A DNA stretch of 48,637 bases, from positions 1 to 48,637 of the forward strand of contig NZ_JACAAX010000049.1 in the NCBI RefSeq assembly GCF_013377085.1. Direction: 5' to 3'. This DNA is from Rhodoplanes sp. GTDB lineage: Bacteria > Pseudomonadota > Alphaproteobacteria > Rhizobiales > Xanthobacteraceae. Both the position numbers and the translations under genes were made by a program. Below the pieces are notes generated by a model that ran no database searches, had not been told where the DNA came from, and saw only the letters and a list, made by a program, of their open reading frames with translations. Of the stretch, positions 1 through 8,269 are shown piece by piece (the first letter of the stretch is position 1; each line of letters begins with the position of its first letter).

Positions 1-207
1 CGCCGCCTCGCCAGGCCCTGTCGATAAAGGACGAATTTCGAGTCAGGCTCTGAGAAGCGGCCGCAGGCCGCATCTCAGGGTGAGGGTGGCCACGGCCGTA
101 ACGCGATCCTGCCGATCGCTCATTACCACGAGGAAAGAGCCGGTGCAGGCCTGATGAGACAGTCGGTTCAGAGCCTCGGGTGAGTGCGCGGCCTTGATGG
201 TTCGGCC
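1..207. other. Left-edge intergenic segment without a recognised gene
   Basis: I found no supported gene between the window edge and the stop of the LysR gene. The only structure seen is the imperfect palindrome at 50-78, listed separately. A gene ending just outside the window cannot be excluded. Confidence 0.5.
50..78. repeat. GC-rich palindrome (hairpin)
   Basis: The arms are CTGAGAAGCGGCC and GGCCGCATCTCAG around a GCA loop. They form a 13-bp stem with one A/A mismatch. No T-tract follows on either strand, so it looks more like a dispersed palindromic unit than an intrinsic terminator. It may belong with the other intergenic palindromes in the window. Confidence 0.55.
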
Positions 208-1113
208 TCACGGCGGCGCCTGAAGAACTTCGGCGTGATCCGACACGAGGCTCACCAGGGCCTCGCAGGCGGCCTGCTCGGTCGTCGCCGGCCAGCCGAG
301 GACGAGGTCGCAGCGGGGCTCCTCGGTCCCGCTCAGCGGCCGCAGAACGACACCGGCCGGCAGGCAGTGCGCGGCCGATTGCGGAACCAGCGCCACTCCC
401 AAGCCGCCGCTCACCAGCGCCAGGATCGAATGCGTCTGGGTGACGTGCTGCACGCCGCCCGGGATGACGCCGGCCACGTTCAGAAGCCCGAAGACGAGAT
501 TGTGGAAATAGGGGCCTTCGACCGGCGGGTAGGTGATCAGCGTCTCGCCGCCGATGTCGTGCAGCCCGACCTGCGGCTGCGCCGCCAGCCGGTGCGCCGC
601 CGGGAGCGCGAGCACCAGGGCCTCGCGAAAAACCCGGATCGTGCGCAGGCCCGCCCGATGCGTTACCGGCCGCATGAAGCCCGCATCGATATGGCCCGAC
701 TCGAGCGCTTCCAACTGCTCCGGCGTCGTCAGCTCGCGCAGCGTCAGGGCGAGGCCCGGCAGCTTCTCGCGCGCCAGCGCGACGAGGCGCGGCAGGAACA
801 CGTAGCTCGACGCGGCCGTGAACCCGATGGTCAGCGCGCCCGCGTCACCTCGGGCGATGCGCTGGGCCTCCCGCACCGCCTCCGACGCCTCGTGCAGGAT
901 GCGCAGCGCCGAGCGCGCGAAAACCTGCCCGGCGGGCGTGAGCTTCACGGCCCTGCCGGTGCGGTCGAGAAGCGCGGCGCCGACCTCGTGTTCCAGCGCC
1001 TGGACCTGCCGGCTGAGCGGCGGTTGCGTCATGTTCAGCCGTCGCGCGGCGCGGCGGAAGTTCAGCTCCTGCGCCACGGCGGCAAAGCACCGCATCTGCC
1101 CCAACGTGATCAT
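208..1113 (-). CDS. LysR-family transcriptional regulator
   Basis: About 301 aa, the normal LysR length. The N-terminal winged helix-turn-helix is clear, with MRCFAAVAQELNFRRAARRL followed by TQPPLSRQVQALE, and a periplasmic-binding-protein-like effector domain follows. I chose the ATG at 1113; an in-frame TTG at 1122 would add three residues. It is transcribed divergently from the dehydrogenase gene at 1208, the usual LysR arrangement, so it probably controls that gene and the following transporter in response to a carboxylate inducer. A 14-bp palindrome at 1126-1139 lies directly upstream. The effector is not predictable from sequence. Confidence 0.9.
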   Translation of the reverse strand: MITLGQMRCFAAVAQELNFRRAARRLNMTQPPLSRQVQALEHEVGAALLDRTGRAVKLTPAGQVFARSALRILHEASEAVREAQRIARGDAGALTIGFTAASSYVFLPRLVALAREKLPGLALTLRELTTPEQLEALESGHIDAGFMRPVTHRAGLRTIRVFREALVLALPAAHRLAAQPQVGLHDIGGETLITYPPVEGPYFHNLVFGLLNVAGVIPGGVQHVTQTHSILALVSGGLGVALVPQSAAHCLPAGVVLRPLSGTEEPRCDLVLGWPATTEQAACEALVSLVSDHAEVLQAPP

Positions 1114-1125
1114 GATACTCAAATA

Positions 1126-1139
1126 GCATCGAACGATGC
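1126..1139. promoter_or_regulatory. Candidate LysR operator (palindrome)
   Basis: GCATCG-AA-CGATGC is a perfect 6-bp inverted repeat in the 85-bp divergent intergenic region between the LysR gene and the dehydrogenase gene. Position and symmetry fit a recognition site for the adjacent LysR protein, which usually binds dyad sites containing a T-N11-A core. The assignment is by location only. Confidence 0.5.
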
Positions 1140-1207
1140 CGTTTCAAACTTGGACGGGTTGCAACTGTCGGGCGTAGACAACGACAGTCCTGGCCGGGAG
1201 ACACGGT

Positions 1208-2284
1208 ATGAACGTCCACTGGCTCGCCACCATGGCTCGCTTTCCCTCCGAGGATCTGGGGCGGTTCGCTGCGGCCCTGTTCGCCGCGACAGGGCTGGAC
1301 GCCGACAAGGCGGACAGCGTCGGGCGCTTTCTGCTGCTGACCGACATGATGGGCCGCCACACCCACGGCCTCGCCCAGTGCGGCGCCTATCTGCGCCAGC
1401 TCGTCGACGGCGGGATGACCAAGACCGGGGCTCCCGATCGGGTGCGGGACGGCGGCGCGACGGTCGTCTGGGACGGCAATTACCTGCCCGGCCCCTGGCT
1501 GATGGACCAGGCCCTGCAGCTCGGCTTCGCGCGCCTGCCGGAGCACCGGGTGTTCACCCTGGCGATGCGGCGCAGCCACCACATCGGCTGCCTCGCCGCC
1601 TATGCCAAGGAGGCGACCGACCGCGGCTATGTCGCGATCATCGCCTCGTCGGGTCCGCATACAAAGTCGGTGGCGCCGTACGGCGGCCGGGAGGGGCTGT
1701 TCAGCCCCGACCCTCTCGCCATCGGCTTTCCGGCGGGCCGCAGCCCGGTGCTGGTGGACATCTCCGCCTCGCTCACCACCGTCTCGATGACGCGCGAAAA
1801 GACGGCGGCAGGCGAGCTGTTCGACCACCCTTGGGTGCTCGACAGCGGCGGGCAGCCGTCCCGCGACCCGTCGCTGGTGGAGCGCGCCGAGGACCGCGGC
1901 ACCCTGATGCTGCTGGGCGGGGCAGAGGCCGGCCACAAAGGGTTCGGCCTCGCGCTGATGGTTGAGGCGCTGACCCAGGGGCTGTCCGGGCACGGGCGGA
2001 TGGATGCGCCGAACCGGTGGGGCGCGAACGTCTATCTCCAGCTTCTCGACCCCGAGGCGTTCGCCGGACGCGATGCCTTCGCGGCCCAGATGGGCTTCTT
2101 CGCCGACCAGTGCCGCGCCAATGCGCCGATCGATCCGGCGAATCCGGTGCGACTCCCCGGCGACCAGGCCGCGCGGAACATCGCCCGGTGCCGCGCCGAG
2201 GGCGTGCCGGTCTCGCAGGAGACGCGCGCGAGCCTTCTCGACTGGGGCGGGCGTCTCGGGGTCGATGCCACGCTCCTCGCCTGA
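1208..2284 (+). CDS. Ldh-family (malate/L-lactate/ureidoglycolate-type) NAD(P)-dependent oxidoreductase
   Basis: A 358-aa protein of the Ldh2/MDH2 family, which is unrelated to Rossmann-type lactate dehydrogenases and oxidises small 2-hydroxyacids. Family marks are GRHTHG at residues 49-54 and the RSHHIG motif near 122-127, which carries the conserved active-site His. A GGGAGA ribosome-binding site precedes the ATG. The next gene is an MHS carboxylate transporter, so uptake plus oxidation of a hydroxyacid is a reasonable inference. The substrate (malate, lactate, sulfolactate, ureidoglycolate or similar) cannot be told from sequence. It is probably regulated by the divergent LysR protein. Confidence 0.88.
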   Translation: MNVHWLATMARFPSEDLGRFAAALFAATGLDADKADSVGRFLLLTDMMGRHTHGLAQCGAYLRQLVDGGMTKTGAPDRVRDGGATVVWDGNYLPGPWLMDQALQLGFARLPEHRVFTLAMRRSHHIGCLAAYAKEATDRGYVAIIASSGPHTKSVAPYGGREGLFSPDPLAIGFPAGRSPVLVDISASLTTVSMTREKTAAGELFDHPWVLDSGGQPSRDPSLVERAEDRGTLMLLGGAEAGHKGFGLALMVEALTQGLSGHGRMDAPNRWGANVYLQLLDPEAFAGRDAFAAQMGFFADQCRANAPIDPANPVRLPGDQAARNIARCRAEGVPVSQETRASLLDWGGRLGVDATLLA

Positions 2285-2354
2285 TCTTTTTTTAAGCCGC
2301 GCCGCGGCTCTGCCGTCCCGCTACGAACAAGAACGCAGCCAGGAGGAAAGGCTC

Positions 2355-3668
2355 ATGTCGGAGGCCGTCAGCACGATCCCGCTCGCCGCCGCCCCGCGAA
2401 AATTCGCCATCAAGCCGATCGTGCAGGTCGGCGCCGGCAATGCGCTCGAGATCTACGACTTCATGATCTACGGCTATTACGCCCGCTACATCGGGCAGGC
2501 CTATTTCCCGACCTCCGACGAGCATGTCTCGCTGATGCTGGCCCTGATGACCTTCGCCATCGGGTTCCTGGCGCGGCCGATCGGCGCCATCGTGCTGGGC
2601 TCCTACACGGACCGGCACGGGCGGCGGAACGGGCTGGTCCTGTCGCTGAGTTTGATGTCGATCGGCATCCTGGCCGTCACCTGCACGCCGTCCTACGCGA
2701 GTATCGGCCTCGCGGCCCCGCTGATCGTGATGCTCGGCCGCCTGCTGCAGGGCTTCTCGGCCGGGGCCGAGCTCGGCGGCGTCGTGGTCTATCTCGCCGA
2801 GATCGCGCCGCCGAACAAGCGCGCCTTCTATACCTGCTGGCAGGTGGGCAGCCAGCAGTTCGCCGTGATGGCCGCCTCCATCGTCGGCATCGTGATGCTG
2901 CAGTCCCTGACCCCGGCCGAGATCCAGGGTTGGGGCTGGCGCGTTCCGCTGCTGATCGGCTGCGCCGTGATGCCGGTGATGTTTTGGCTGCGCGCGAGCC
3001 TCGCCGAGACGTCGGTGTTCGCCCGCAAGAAGACCACGCCGCGCTTCGGCGAAATCCTGAAGAGCCTGGTCACCGGCTGGCGGACGATCCTGCTCTGCAT
3101 GAGCACCGTCACGTTCGCCACCGTGACGTCGCAGACCATCCAGACCTACGCGCCGACCTACATCGCCAGTCTCAATCTCGGCGCGCTCGCCGGTTTCGTC
3201 ACGCTGTTCTTCGTCGGCCTCACCACGCTGGTCTGCCTGCCGGTCTGTGCCATGGTGGCCGACCGGGTGAACCGCCGGACCATGCTGATCGTCGTCACCC
3301 TCACGGCGGCGATCACGGCCTATCCGCTGCTGGCCTGGCTGGCGGCGTCGCCGAGTGTGTTCAAGTTCGCCGTGTTCGAGCTGTGGTTCTCGTTCATGTA
3401 TGCGGCCTACAGCTCGGTGCAGGTCGCCACCATGGTGGAGCTGGTTCCGGCGGCGGCGCGAACGTCCGGCTACTCCTTCGCCCAGGCCGTGGCCGCGGCG
3501 CTGTTCGGCGGCTTCACCCCGGCGATCCTGGCCTGGCTGACCCACACGTTCGACAACAACGCCATGGTCGGCGCGTGGCTCGCCTTCAATGCACTCATCG
3601 GCCTCGCCGCCGCGTTGGCAATGGACAAGAGGACGGTCGCCGACGCCCAGGTCGCGCCGCTGCACTGA
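2355..3668 (+). CDS. MHS-family MFS transporter (carboxylate:H+ symporter type)
   Basis: A 437-aa integral membrane protein with about 12 hydrophobic segments. The N-terminal half has the metabolite:H+ symporter signature: GNALEIYDFMIYG, a loop motif GSYTDRHGRRNGL, and LLQGFSAGAELGG. These resemble citrate, tricarballylate and dicarboxylate symporters. The start at 2355 follows a strong AGGAGG site; an upstream in-frame extension lies inside the preceding gene and is rejected. It sits 70 nt after the dehydrogenase gene and is probably co-transcribed with it. The exact substrate is unknown. Confidence 0.88.
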   Translation: MSEAVSTIPLAAAPRKFAIKPIVQVGAGNALEIYDFMIYGYYARYIGQAYFPTSDEHVSLMLALMTFAIGFLARPIGAIVLGSYTDRHGRRNGLVLSLSLMSIGILAVTCTPSYASIGLAAPLIVMLGRLLQGFSAGAELGGVVVYLAEIAPPNKRAFYTCWQVGSQQFAVMAASIVGIVMLQSLTPAEIQGWGWRVPLLIGCAVMPVMFWLRASLAETSVFARKKTTPRFGEILKSLVTGWRTILLCMSTVTFATVTSQTIQTYAPTYIASLNLGALAGFVTLFFVGLTTLVCLPVCAMVADRVNRRTMLIVVTLTAAITAYPLLAWLAASPSVFKFAVFELWFSFMYAAYSSVQVATMVELVPAAARTSGYSFAQAVAAALFGGFTPAILAWLTHTFDNNAMVGAWLAFNALIGLAAALAMDKRTVADAQVAPLH

Positions 3669-3694
3669 CCTCGTCACGACGCACGCTGGCGGTC

Positions 3695-3719
3695 CCCCCC
3701 GCGTTACGAGCGCGGGGGG
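3695..3719. terminator. GC-rich hairpin between convergent genes
   Basis: CCCCCCGCG and CGCGGGGGG pair perfectly around a TTACGAG loop, between the 3' ends of the MHS transporter and the ridA-like gene. There is no T-tract on either side. It may stall transcription or protect 3' ends, but it is not a classical intrinsic terminator. Confidence 0.45.
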
Positions 3720-3810
3720 CGGCGGCCGGCGGGGCATACGGGTCGAGACGCGCTCCCGTGGAGCGCTCCTCCGGACGAGACGGACAGCAGGTCGCGCGCG
3801 ACCGTGTCGG

Positions 3811-4242
3811 TCACCCCTTCTTCGGCAGCGCCACGATCATGTCGAGCTCGACCCGGGCGCCCGGGGAGGAGAGCTGGTTGATGCACACCATGGTGCTGGC
3901 CGGCGCCCAGTCGCCGAAATAGGCCCGCATGGTCTTGTGCATACCGTCGCCGTCGCGGATGTCGGTCAGGTATTTCGTGACCTTCACCACGTCCTTCCAG
4001 CTCGCGCCGACATGGTCGAGGATCGACTTGATCGCCTCCATGGCGTTCTTGGTCTGCTGCTCGATCGAGTGCGGATGGACGTGCTCGTCGTCGTGATGCG
4101 GATGATGGTGATAGAGGGGGGAGGCGGTGGCGCCCGAGATGAACATCAGGTCGCAGGCGCCGACGATGTGCACGGCCGGCGCATACGGCATCTTGTGGGC
4201 CTGCGACGGATCGGGATGGATCGACTTCAGCTCGAAGGTCAT
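3811..4242 (-). CDS. RidA/YjgF/UK114-family protein with a His-rich insertion
   Basis: A 143-aa Rid-family protein. Canonical RidA hydrolyses reactive enamine/imine intermediates, and other subfamilies act in catabolic pathways. The C-terminal GARVELDMIVALP segment holds the conserved carboxylate-binding Arg, and the family strand FISGATA is present. Residues 45-58 contain eight histidines (YHHHPHHDDEHVHPH), far more than a core RidA, suggesting a metal-binding loop. It lies downstream of the ABC permease on the same strand, separated by a repeat element, so co-transcription is possible but not certain. Its substrate is unknown. Confidence 0.85.
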   Translation of the reverse strand: MTFELKSIHPDPSQAHKMPYAPAVHIVGACDLMFISGATASPLYHHHPHHDDEHVHPHSIEQQTKNAMEAIKSILDHVGASWKDVVKVTKYLTDIRDGDGMHKTMRAYFGDWAPASTMVCINQLSSPGARVELDMIVALPKKG

Positions 4243-4331
4243 GGGACGTCTCCGGTGCGTTGCTGGTGATGACGTGAGAAAAAAGGACCTCAGGGTCGAA
4301 ATGTCTTTGGTCGCGTCGGCTCCACATTCCG

Positions 4332-4406
4332 CTCATTCCCGCGAAAGCGGGAATCCAGGGTTTCTCTGCCGTGTCGCCCCTGGGTCCCCGCCTGCGCGGG
4401 GACGAG
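4332..4406. repeat. Paired-hairpin intergenic repeat (type B)
   Basis: The left half reads CATTCCCGCGAAAGCGGGAA and the right half GTCCCCGCCTGCGCGGGGAC. Each half is a short hairpin, and the flanking CCAG/CTGG sequences are complementary. It lies between the ABC permease 3' end and the ridA-like gene, the only co-directional junction with such an element. Confidence 0.7.
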
Positions 4407-4442
4407 CGGAAGGAGGACTCGTTTCATGCGTCCGGCGAGGCT

Positions 4443-5261
4443 CTAGTTGACGCGCCAGTGGCCGAGGCGGATGTCGATGGCATCCTGGAACTTTGTCACC
4501 ACGATGCCGAGCGTCGCCAGCACGATCAGCACGGCGAACACCTGCTCGGTCTCCAGCACCTGGCCGGCGAGATAGAGGCGGGCGCCCAGCCCGACCTTGC
4601 CGACCACCATCTCGGCGGCCACCACCAGGATGATCGAGACGCCGAGCCCGAGCCTGATGCCGGCGAAGATCGACGGGATGGCGCTCGGCAGCAGCACCAT
4701 GCGGATGATCTGGCGCCGGCTCGCGCCGAGGTCGCGCGCCGCCAGCACCAGACCCTGGTCGCACTGGCTGATGCCCAGCACCGTGTTGATCACGACGGGG
4801 AAGAACGCCCCCAGCATGCTGATGGTGAGCATGAACGGGCCGCCGGTGCCGAGCCAGATGATCAGGAGCGGGATCAGCGTCACCTTGGGCAGCGGATAGA
4901 GCGCGGCGATGAAATTGTCGGCAATGGCCCGCACCCGCTCCGACGTCGCCATCCACACGCCGAGCGCCACCCCGAAGCCGAGCGCGATGAAGAAGCCGCC
5001 GAAGATTCGCGTCAGCGTCGCGATCAGATCCTTGGTGAGACCGCCGCTGCTGAACATCTCGACGAGCGCGACGACGATGCGGCTCGGCTGCGGCAGGTAG
5101 ATCGGGTTGAGCTCCAGGACGATGACGGCGAGCTCCCAGACGAGCAGCACGGCCGCGACCGCGATCCAGCCGAGCGTCTTCGGCTCTCCGAGGCGCACCA
5201 GCAGGCCGGCGCTCGGCGCGGAGGCGGCAGCCGGCGTCGCGATCGGGGCGTCGGGTCTCAC
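4443..5261 (-). CDS. ABC transporter permease (SsuC/TauC/NrtB type)
   Basis: 272 aa with about six membrane segments. The EAA-like cytoplasmic loop reads AARDLGASRRQIIRMVLLPS, typical of nitrate/sulfonate/taurine/pyrimidine-precursor importers. The start is the GTG at 5261, which overlaps the ATPase stop codon as GTGA, so translational coupling is likely. It should pair with the ATPase at 5258-6148 and the substrate-binding protein at 6939-7997. The cargo is unresolved; sulfonates, taurine and thiamine or pyrimidine precursors are all possible in this family. Confidence 0.9.
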   Translation of the reverse strand: MRPDAPIATPAAASAPSAGLLVRLGEPKTLGWIAVAAVLLVWELAVIVLELNPIYLPQPSRIVVALVEMFSSGGLTKDLIATLTRIFGGFFIALGFGVALGVWMATSERVRAIADNFIAALYPLPKVTLIPLLIIWLGTGGPFMLTISMLGAFFPVVINTVLGISQCDQGLVLAARDLGASRRQIIRMVLLPSAIPSIFAGIRLGLGVSIILVVAAEMVVGKVGLGARLYLAGQVLETEQVFAVLIVLATLGIVVTKFQDAIDIRLGHWRVN

Positions 5262-6148
5262 GCGTCGGCTCCTTCGGTCGCCATGGCGCGGATCACCTCC
5301 TGGCGCAACAGACCGTAGATGCGGTCGAACAGCGCGGCGAAGCGCGGGTCGCGCGTCGTCGCCATGCTGCGTGGATGCGGCAGGTCGTTGACGATCTCGG
5401 CGGCGATGCGGCCGGGCCGCGCCGTCATGACGAGAATGGTGTCGGCGAGCAGCACGGCCTCCTCGATCGAATGCGTGACCAGGATGGCGGTGGTACCCGA
5501 GGTTTCGACCAGCGCGGCGAGCTGCTCCTGCAGCACCAGGCGGGTCTGCGCGTCGAGCGCGCCGAACGGCTCGTCGAGCAGCAGCACCTCGGGCTCCATC
5601 ACCAAAGCGCGGGCGATGCCGACGCGCTGGCGCATGCCGCCGGAAAGCTGGCGCGGAAATTTCTGCTCGAACCCGGTGAGATCGACCGCGGCGAGCGCCT
5701 TCTTGGCGCGTGCGACGCGCTCGGCCTTCGGCACGCCGGCGACCTCGAGCCCGAAGGCGGCATTGTCGAGAATGGTGCGCCACGGAAACAGGTTGAAGGC
5801 CTGCCAGACGGTGGCCATGTGGGGCGGCTTGCCGAGAGCGGCTGCGGCCTCGGCGTTCGCGTCGGTGCTCGCACCCGGTGCGACGAAGCGCAGTTTTCCG
5901 CGCGTCGGGGTGAGAAAGCCGCGGACGATCTGCAGCAGCGTGCTCTTGCCGCAGCCGCTCGGGCCGATGATCGCCGTCACCTTGCCGGGGGCGAACCTGC
6001 AGCTCACCTCGGCGAGCGCCACCGTGGCCTCGCCGCTCTTCGATGGGAAGGTGAGGCCGATCTCCTCGACCACGATGGTGGTCGCGGCCGACGAGGCCGC
6101 TGCCGAGGACGCCGTTGCTGACGACACGGATGACATCGTCGCGTCCAT
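5258..6148 (-). CDS. ABC transporter ATP-binding protein (SsuB/TauB type)
   Basis: 296 aa with all nucleotide-binding motifs: Walker A GPSGCGKST (62-70), Q-loop WQAFN (Gln116), signature LSGGMRQR (168-175), Walker B VLLLDEP (188-194) and H-loop His226 in VTHS. The first ~24 residues are Ala/Ser-rich and dispensable-looking; a start at the ATG four codons in (6136) is possible. It overlaps the permease start by 4 nt. It is transcribed divergently from the MarR gene and probably regulated by that protein. Confidence 0.92.
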   Translation of the reverse strand: MDATMSSVSSATASSAAASSAATTIVVEEIGLTFPSKSGEATVALAEVSCRFAPGKVTAIIGPSGCGKSTLLQIVRGFLTPTRGKLRFVAPGASTDANAEAAAALGKPPHMATVWQAFNLFPWRTILDNAAFGLEVAGVPKAERVARAKKALAAVDLTGFEQKFPRQLSGGMRQRVGIARALVMEPEVLLLDEPFGALDAQTRLVLQEQLAALVETSGTTAILVTHSIEEAVLLADTILVMTARPGRIAAEIVNDLPHPRSMATTRDPRFAALFDRIYGLLRQEVIRAMATEGADA

Positions 6149-6225
6149 CTCCGGAACCGGTGTCGACGATCGCGCCCGGCTTTGCAGCCGGCCGATCTCC
6201 TGTTATGCAAAAGCCTGAGGCGATA

Positions 6226-6245
6226 TTATCTTCATGTCAAGATAA
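6226..6245. promoter_or_regulatory. Candidate MarR operator
   Basis: A 20-bp near-perfect palindrome with arms TTATCTT and AAGATAA around CATGTC. It lies in the divergent region between the ABC operon and the MarR gene and touches the annotated MarR ATG. Its size, AT-rich arms and symmetry match operators of MarR-family dimers. Binding here could repress both genes. Confidence 0.7.
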
Positions 6246-6785
6246 ATGAGAGTGCGGCCGGTGCGCAAATCCGATGCAGACGCCATGGATCGATTCATCG
6301 TCGAGTGGGGCGCGGCGCGGCCCGACATCGACGTGCATTATCTGGCGACGCTCGGGCGGATTCTCAGGCTCTCCTCGCATCTGCGGGAGGCCGTCGACGA
6401 CTGGCTGCGGCCGTTCGGGCTGACCTGGGACGTCTTCGACCTGATCGTCACGCTGCAGCGCGCCGGAAACAGCGACGGCCTGCGGCCGACCGCGCTCACC
6501 GACGCCTGCCTCCTGTCCTCCGGTGCTATGACCAACCGCATCGACCGGGTGGAAAAGCTCGGCCTCGCCGTGCGCCGCCCCGACCCCGACGACAAGCGCG
6601 CCACCCGCGTGGCGCTGACCCGGCGCGGCGAGAACCTGGCCGAGAAGGCCATGACCGAGCACTCGGCACAGTCGCGGCGCATCGCCGATCAGCTCAGCCG
6701 GGCCGAGCAGGAGACGCTCGCCCGTCTGCTGCGGAAGCTGTTGCGCTCGTTCGAGGTGGAGAGGGAGAGCGGCGAGCGGGAGTGA
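6246..6785 (+). CDS. MarR-family transcriptional regulator
   Basis: 179 aa with a winged helix-turn-helix. The recognition-helix region reads LTDACLLSSGAMTNRIDRVE, and the wing contains RRPDPDDKRATRVALTRRG, the classic MarR DxR signature. No clear ribosome-binding site precedes the ATG at 6246, because the palindrome abuts it. Met14 (6285) is an alternative start. It is divergent from the ABC permease/ATPase genes, so it likely controls them and possibly the binding protein downstream. Confidence 0.9.
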   Translation: MRVRPVRKSDADAMDRFIVEWGAARPDIDVHYLATLGRILRLSSHLREAVDDWLRPFGLTWDVFDLIVTLQRAGNSDGLRPTALTDACLLSSGAMTNRIDRVEKLGLAVRRPDPDDKRATRVALTRRGENLAEKAMTEHSAQSRRIADQLSRAEQETLARLLRKLLRSFEVERESGERE

Positions 6786-6807
6786 GGGCGGCGTATGCAC
6801 ATCCTCG

Positions 6808-6911
6808 GTCACTTCGGGGCGCACCGAAGGTGCGAACCGGGAGTCCAGCCGCGTACTCCGAAGGCGTCGCTGGATTCCGGGTTCGGCGCTGTCGCGCCGC
6901 CCCGGAACGAC
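6808..6911. repeat. Nested-hairpin intergenic repeat (type A, degenerate copy)
   Basis: It starts GTCACTTCGGGGCG and ends CGCCCCGGAACGAC, with inner stems CGCACC/GGTGCG and GGCGC/GCGCC. It fills the convergent junction between the MarR gene and the substrate-binding protein gene. It is the most diverged of four related copies in the window. Confidence 0.75.
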
Positions 6912-6938
6912 CAGCACACTAAGGCTCGTCTGATCGGC

Positions 6939-7997
6939 TCACCCGAACGGGTTCGCCTTGGCGAGCGCGGCGTTCGCCTCGACGGCCGGTGACAGGTCGA
7001 AGAGCTGCTCCTTGGTGACGCTGCCGCTGACCAGCTTCATCGGGTCGGTCCAGAACTTCCCCTGCGCCATGCAGGAGTCGATGTTCGGCATGCCGTCCTC
7101 GTTGAACCAGGTCCAGCGCGGCGCCGCCATCTCGATCAGGGCGGGCGGCACTTTTGTCGCCTCCGAGATGATCCTGATCACGTCGGGGTCCTTTGCCGCG
7201 GCGGCCTTGTTGTAGAGCCGGCCCGCATGGGTGTGCACCATGGCGAAGCGCACCGCCGCCGACTTGTTGGCCTGCAGGAACCTTTGCGACATCGCCCAGC
7301 AGCCGAGCTGGGTATTGGGCTCGATGTCGTATCCGGAGAACACCAGCTTGCCGAAATTGTTCTTCTCGACCAGGAAGCCGAGCGGCACCGGAATATTGGC
7401 GGCGTCGGCCTGGCCGGCGCCCATCGCCTTGACGATGTCCGGATAGGCGAGGCCGGTCGACCACTCGACGTCGGTCCTGGGGTCGAGGCCGGCGCGCTGC
7501 ACGCCGAGCCCGAGCAGATACTGGTCGATGCCGCCCGGCGCCTGGATGGCGATGCGCTTGCCCTTCAAGAGGCCCATCTTGTCGGGCGACGTCATCCCGG
7601 CCTTCACCATGTCGTTCGACGCCGCGATGGTCATCGAGCCGGAGCCGGGCTTCTCCGAGCCGCGGTCGAGGATCAGCTTGAACGGCGCGCCCTTCGACAC
7701 GGTGTTGAACAGGCCGGCATTGAGCGTCGCGACGGTCGCGTCGATCTCGCCGGCGACCAGCGCCGGCATCGCCAGCACGCCGTCGTTGAAGATGCGCAGC
7801 TCGACGTCGAGCCCGACCTTGTCGAAGAAGCCCTTCGCCTGCGCCAGGAAGATCGGCCCCGACGAGATCAGCGGCACGATGCCGAGCCGGAGTTTTACAC
7901 GCGGCTCTTGGGCGAAAACACTCCGCGGCAGCGAGACGGCGAGGCCGGCCGCGGCGGCCGTGGACACGAAGCGTCGGCGATCGGGAGAGAAGGGCAT
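6939..7997 (-). CDS. ABC transporter substrate-binding protein (SsuA/NMT1-like), Tat-exported
   Basis: 352 aa. The N-terminus has a twin-arginine-like signal (DRRRFVSTAAAAG) with a likely cleavage site near VFAQ. The mature part has the periplasmic type II fold of nitrate/sulfonate/thiamine-precursor binders, e.g. the early FLAQAKGFFDKVGLDVELR segment. The ATG at 7997 follows a GGAGG site. It lies on the same strand as the ABC ATPase/permease but is separated from them by the divergent MarR gene. It is probably the third component of that importer. The ligand cannot be assigned. Confidence 0.88.
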   Translation of the reverse strand: MPFSPDRRRFVSTAAAAGLAVSLPRSVFAQEPRVKLRLGIVPLISSGPIFLAQAKGFFDKVGLDVELRIFNDGVLAMPALVAGEIDATVATLNAGLFNTVSKGAPFKLILDRGSEKPGSGSMTIAASNDMVKAGMTSPDKMGLLKGKRIAIQAPGGIDQYLLGLGVQRAGLDPRTDVEWSTGLAYPDIVKAMGAGQADAANIPVPLGFLVEKNNFGKLVFSGYDIEPNTQLGCWAMSQRFLQANKSAAVRFAMVHTHAGRLYNKAAAAKDPDVIRIISEATKVPPALIEMAAPRWTWFNEDGMPNIDSCMAQGKFWTDPMKLVSGSVTKEQLFDLSPAVEANAALAKANPFG

Positions 7998-8269
7998 GGC
8001 GCCTCCGGGGGTGGGACTGTGGGCACCGAGCAAATGCAAGACCGATGCCGCGGGATGAGTGCATGCGTTGTATGAAATGTGCACCACGTGTCGCCGAGGG
8101 CGCAAGTGGCGGGTCGACGCGGGTGCCCATCCGGTGGTGCCAGCCCCGCGGCGAGCCCCGGGCCGGGTCCCGGGATCGACGGCACGGCCCCGTATTGCTA
8201 CGAGAAACGGGCGGCGATGCACGCCAAGATGCAGGTGGCGATGCACGTGGGTATGGGAGAGCGGGCCGC

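Noticed and set aside
184..1965. Long open frames overlapping the LysR and dehydrogenase genes on both strands
   Set aside because: Arg/Pro/Ala-rich shadow translations without domains. In this very GC-rich DNA, non-coding frames stay open for long stretches.
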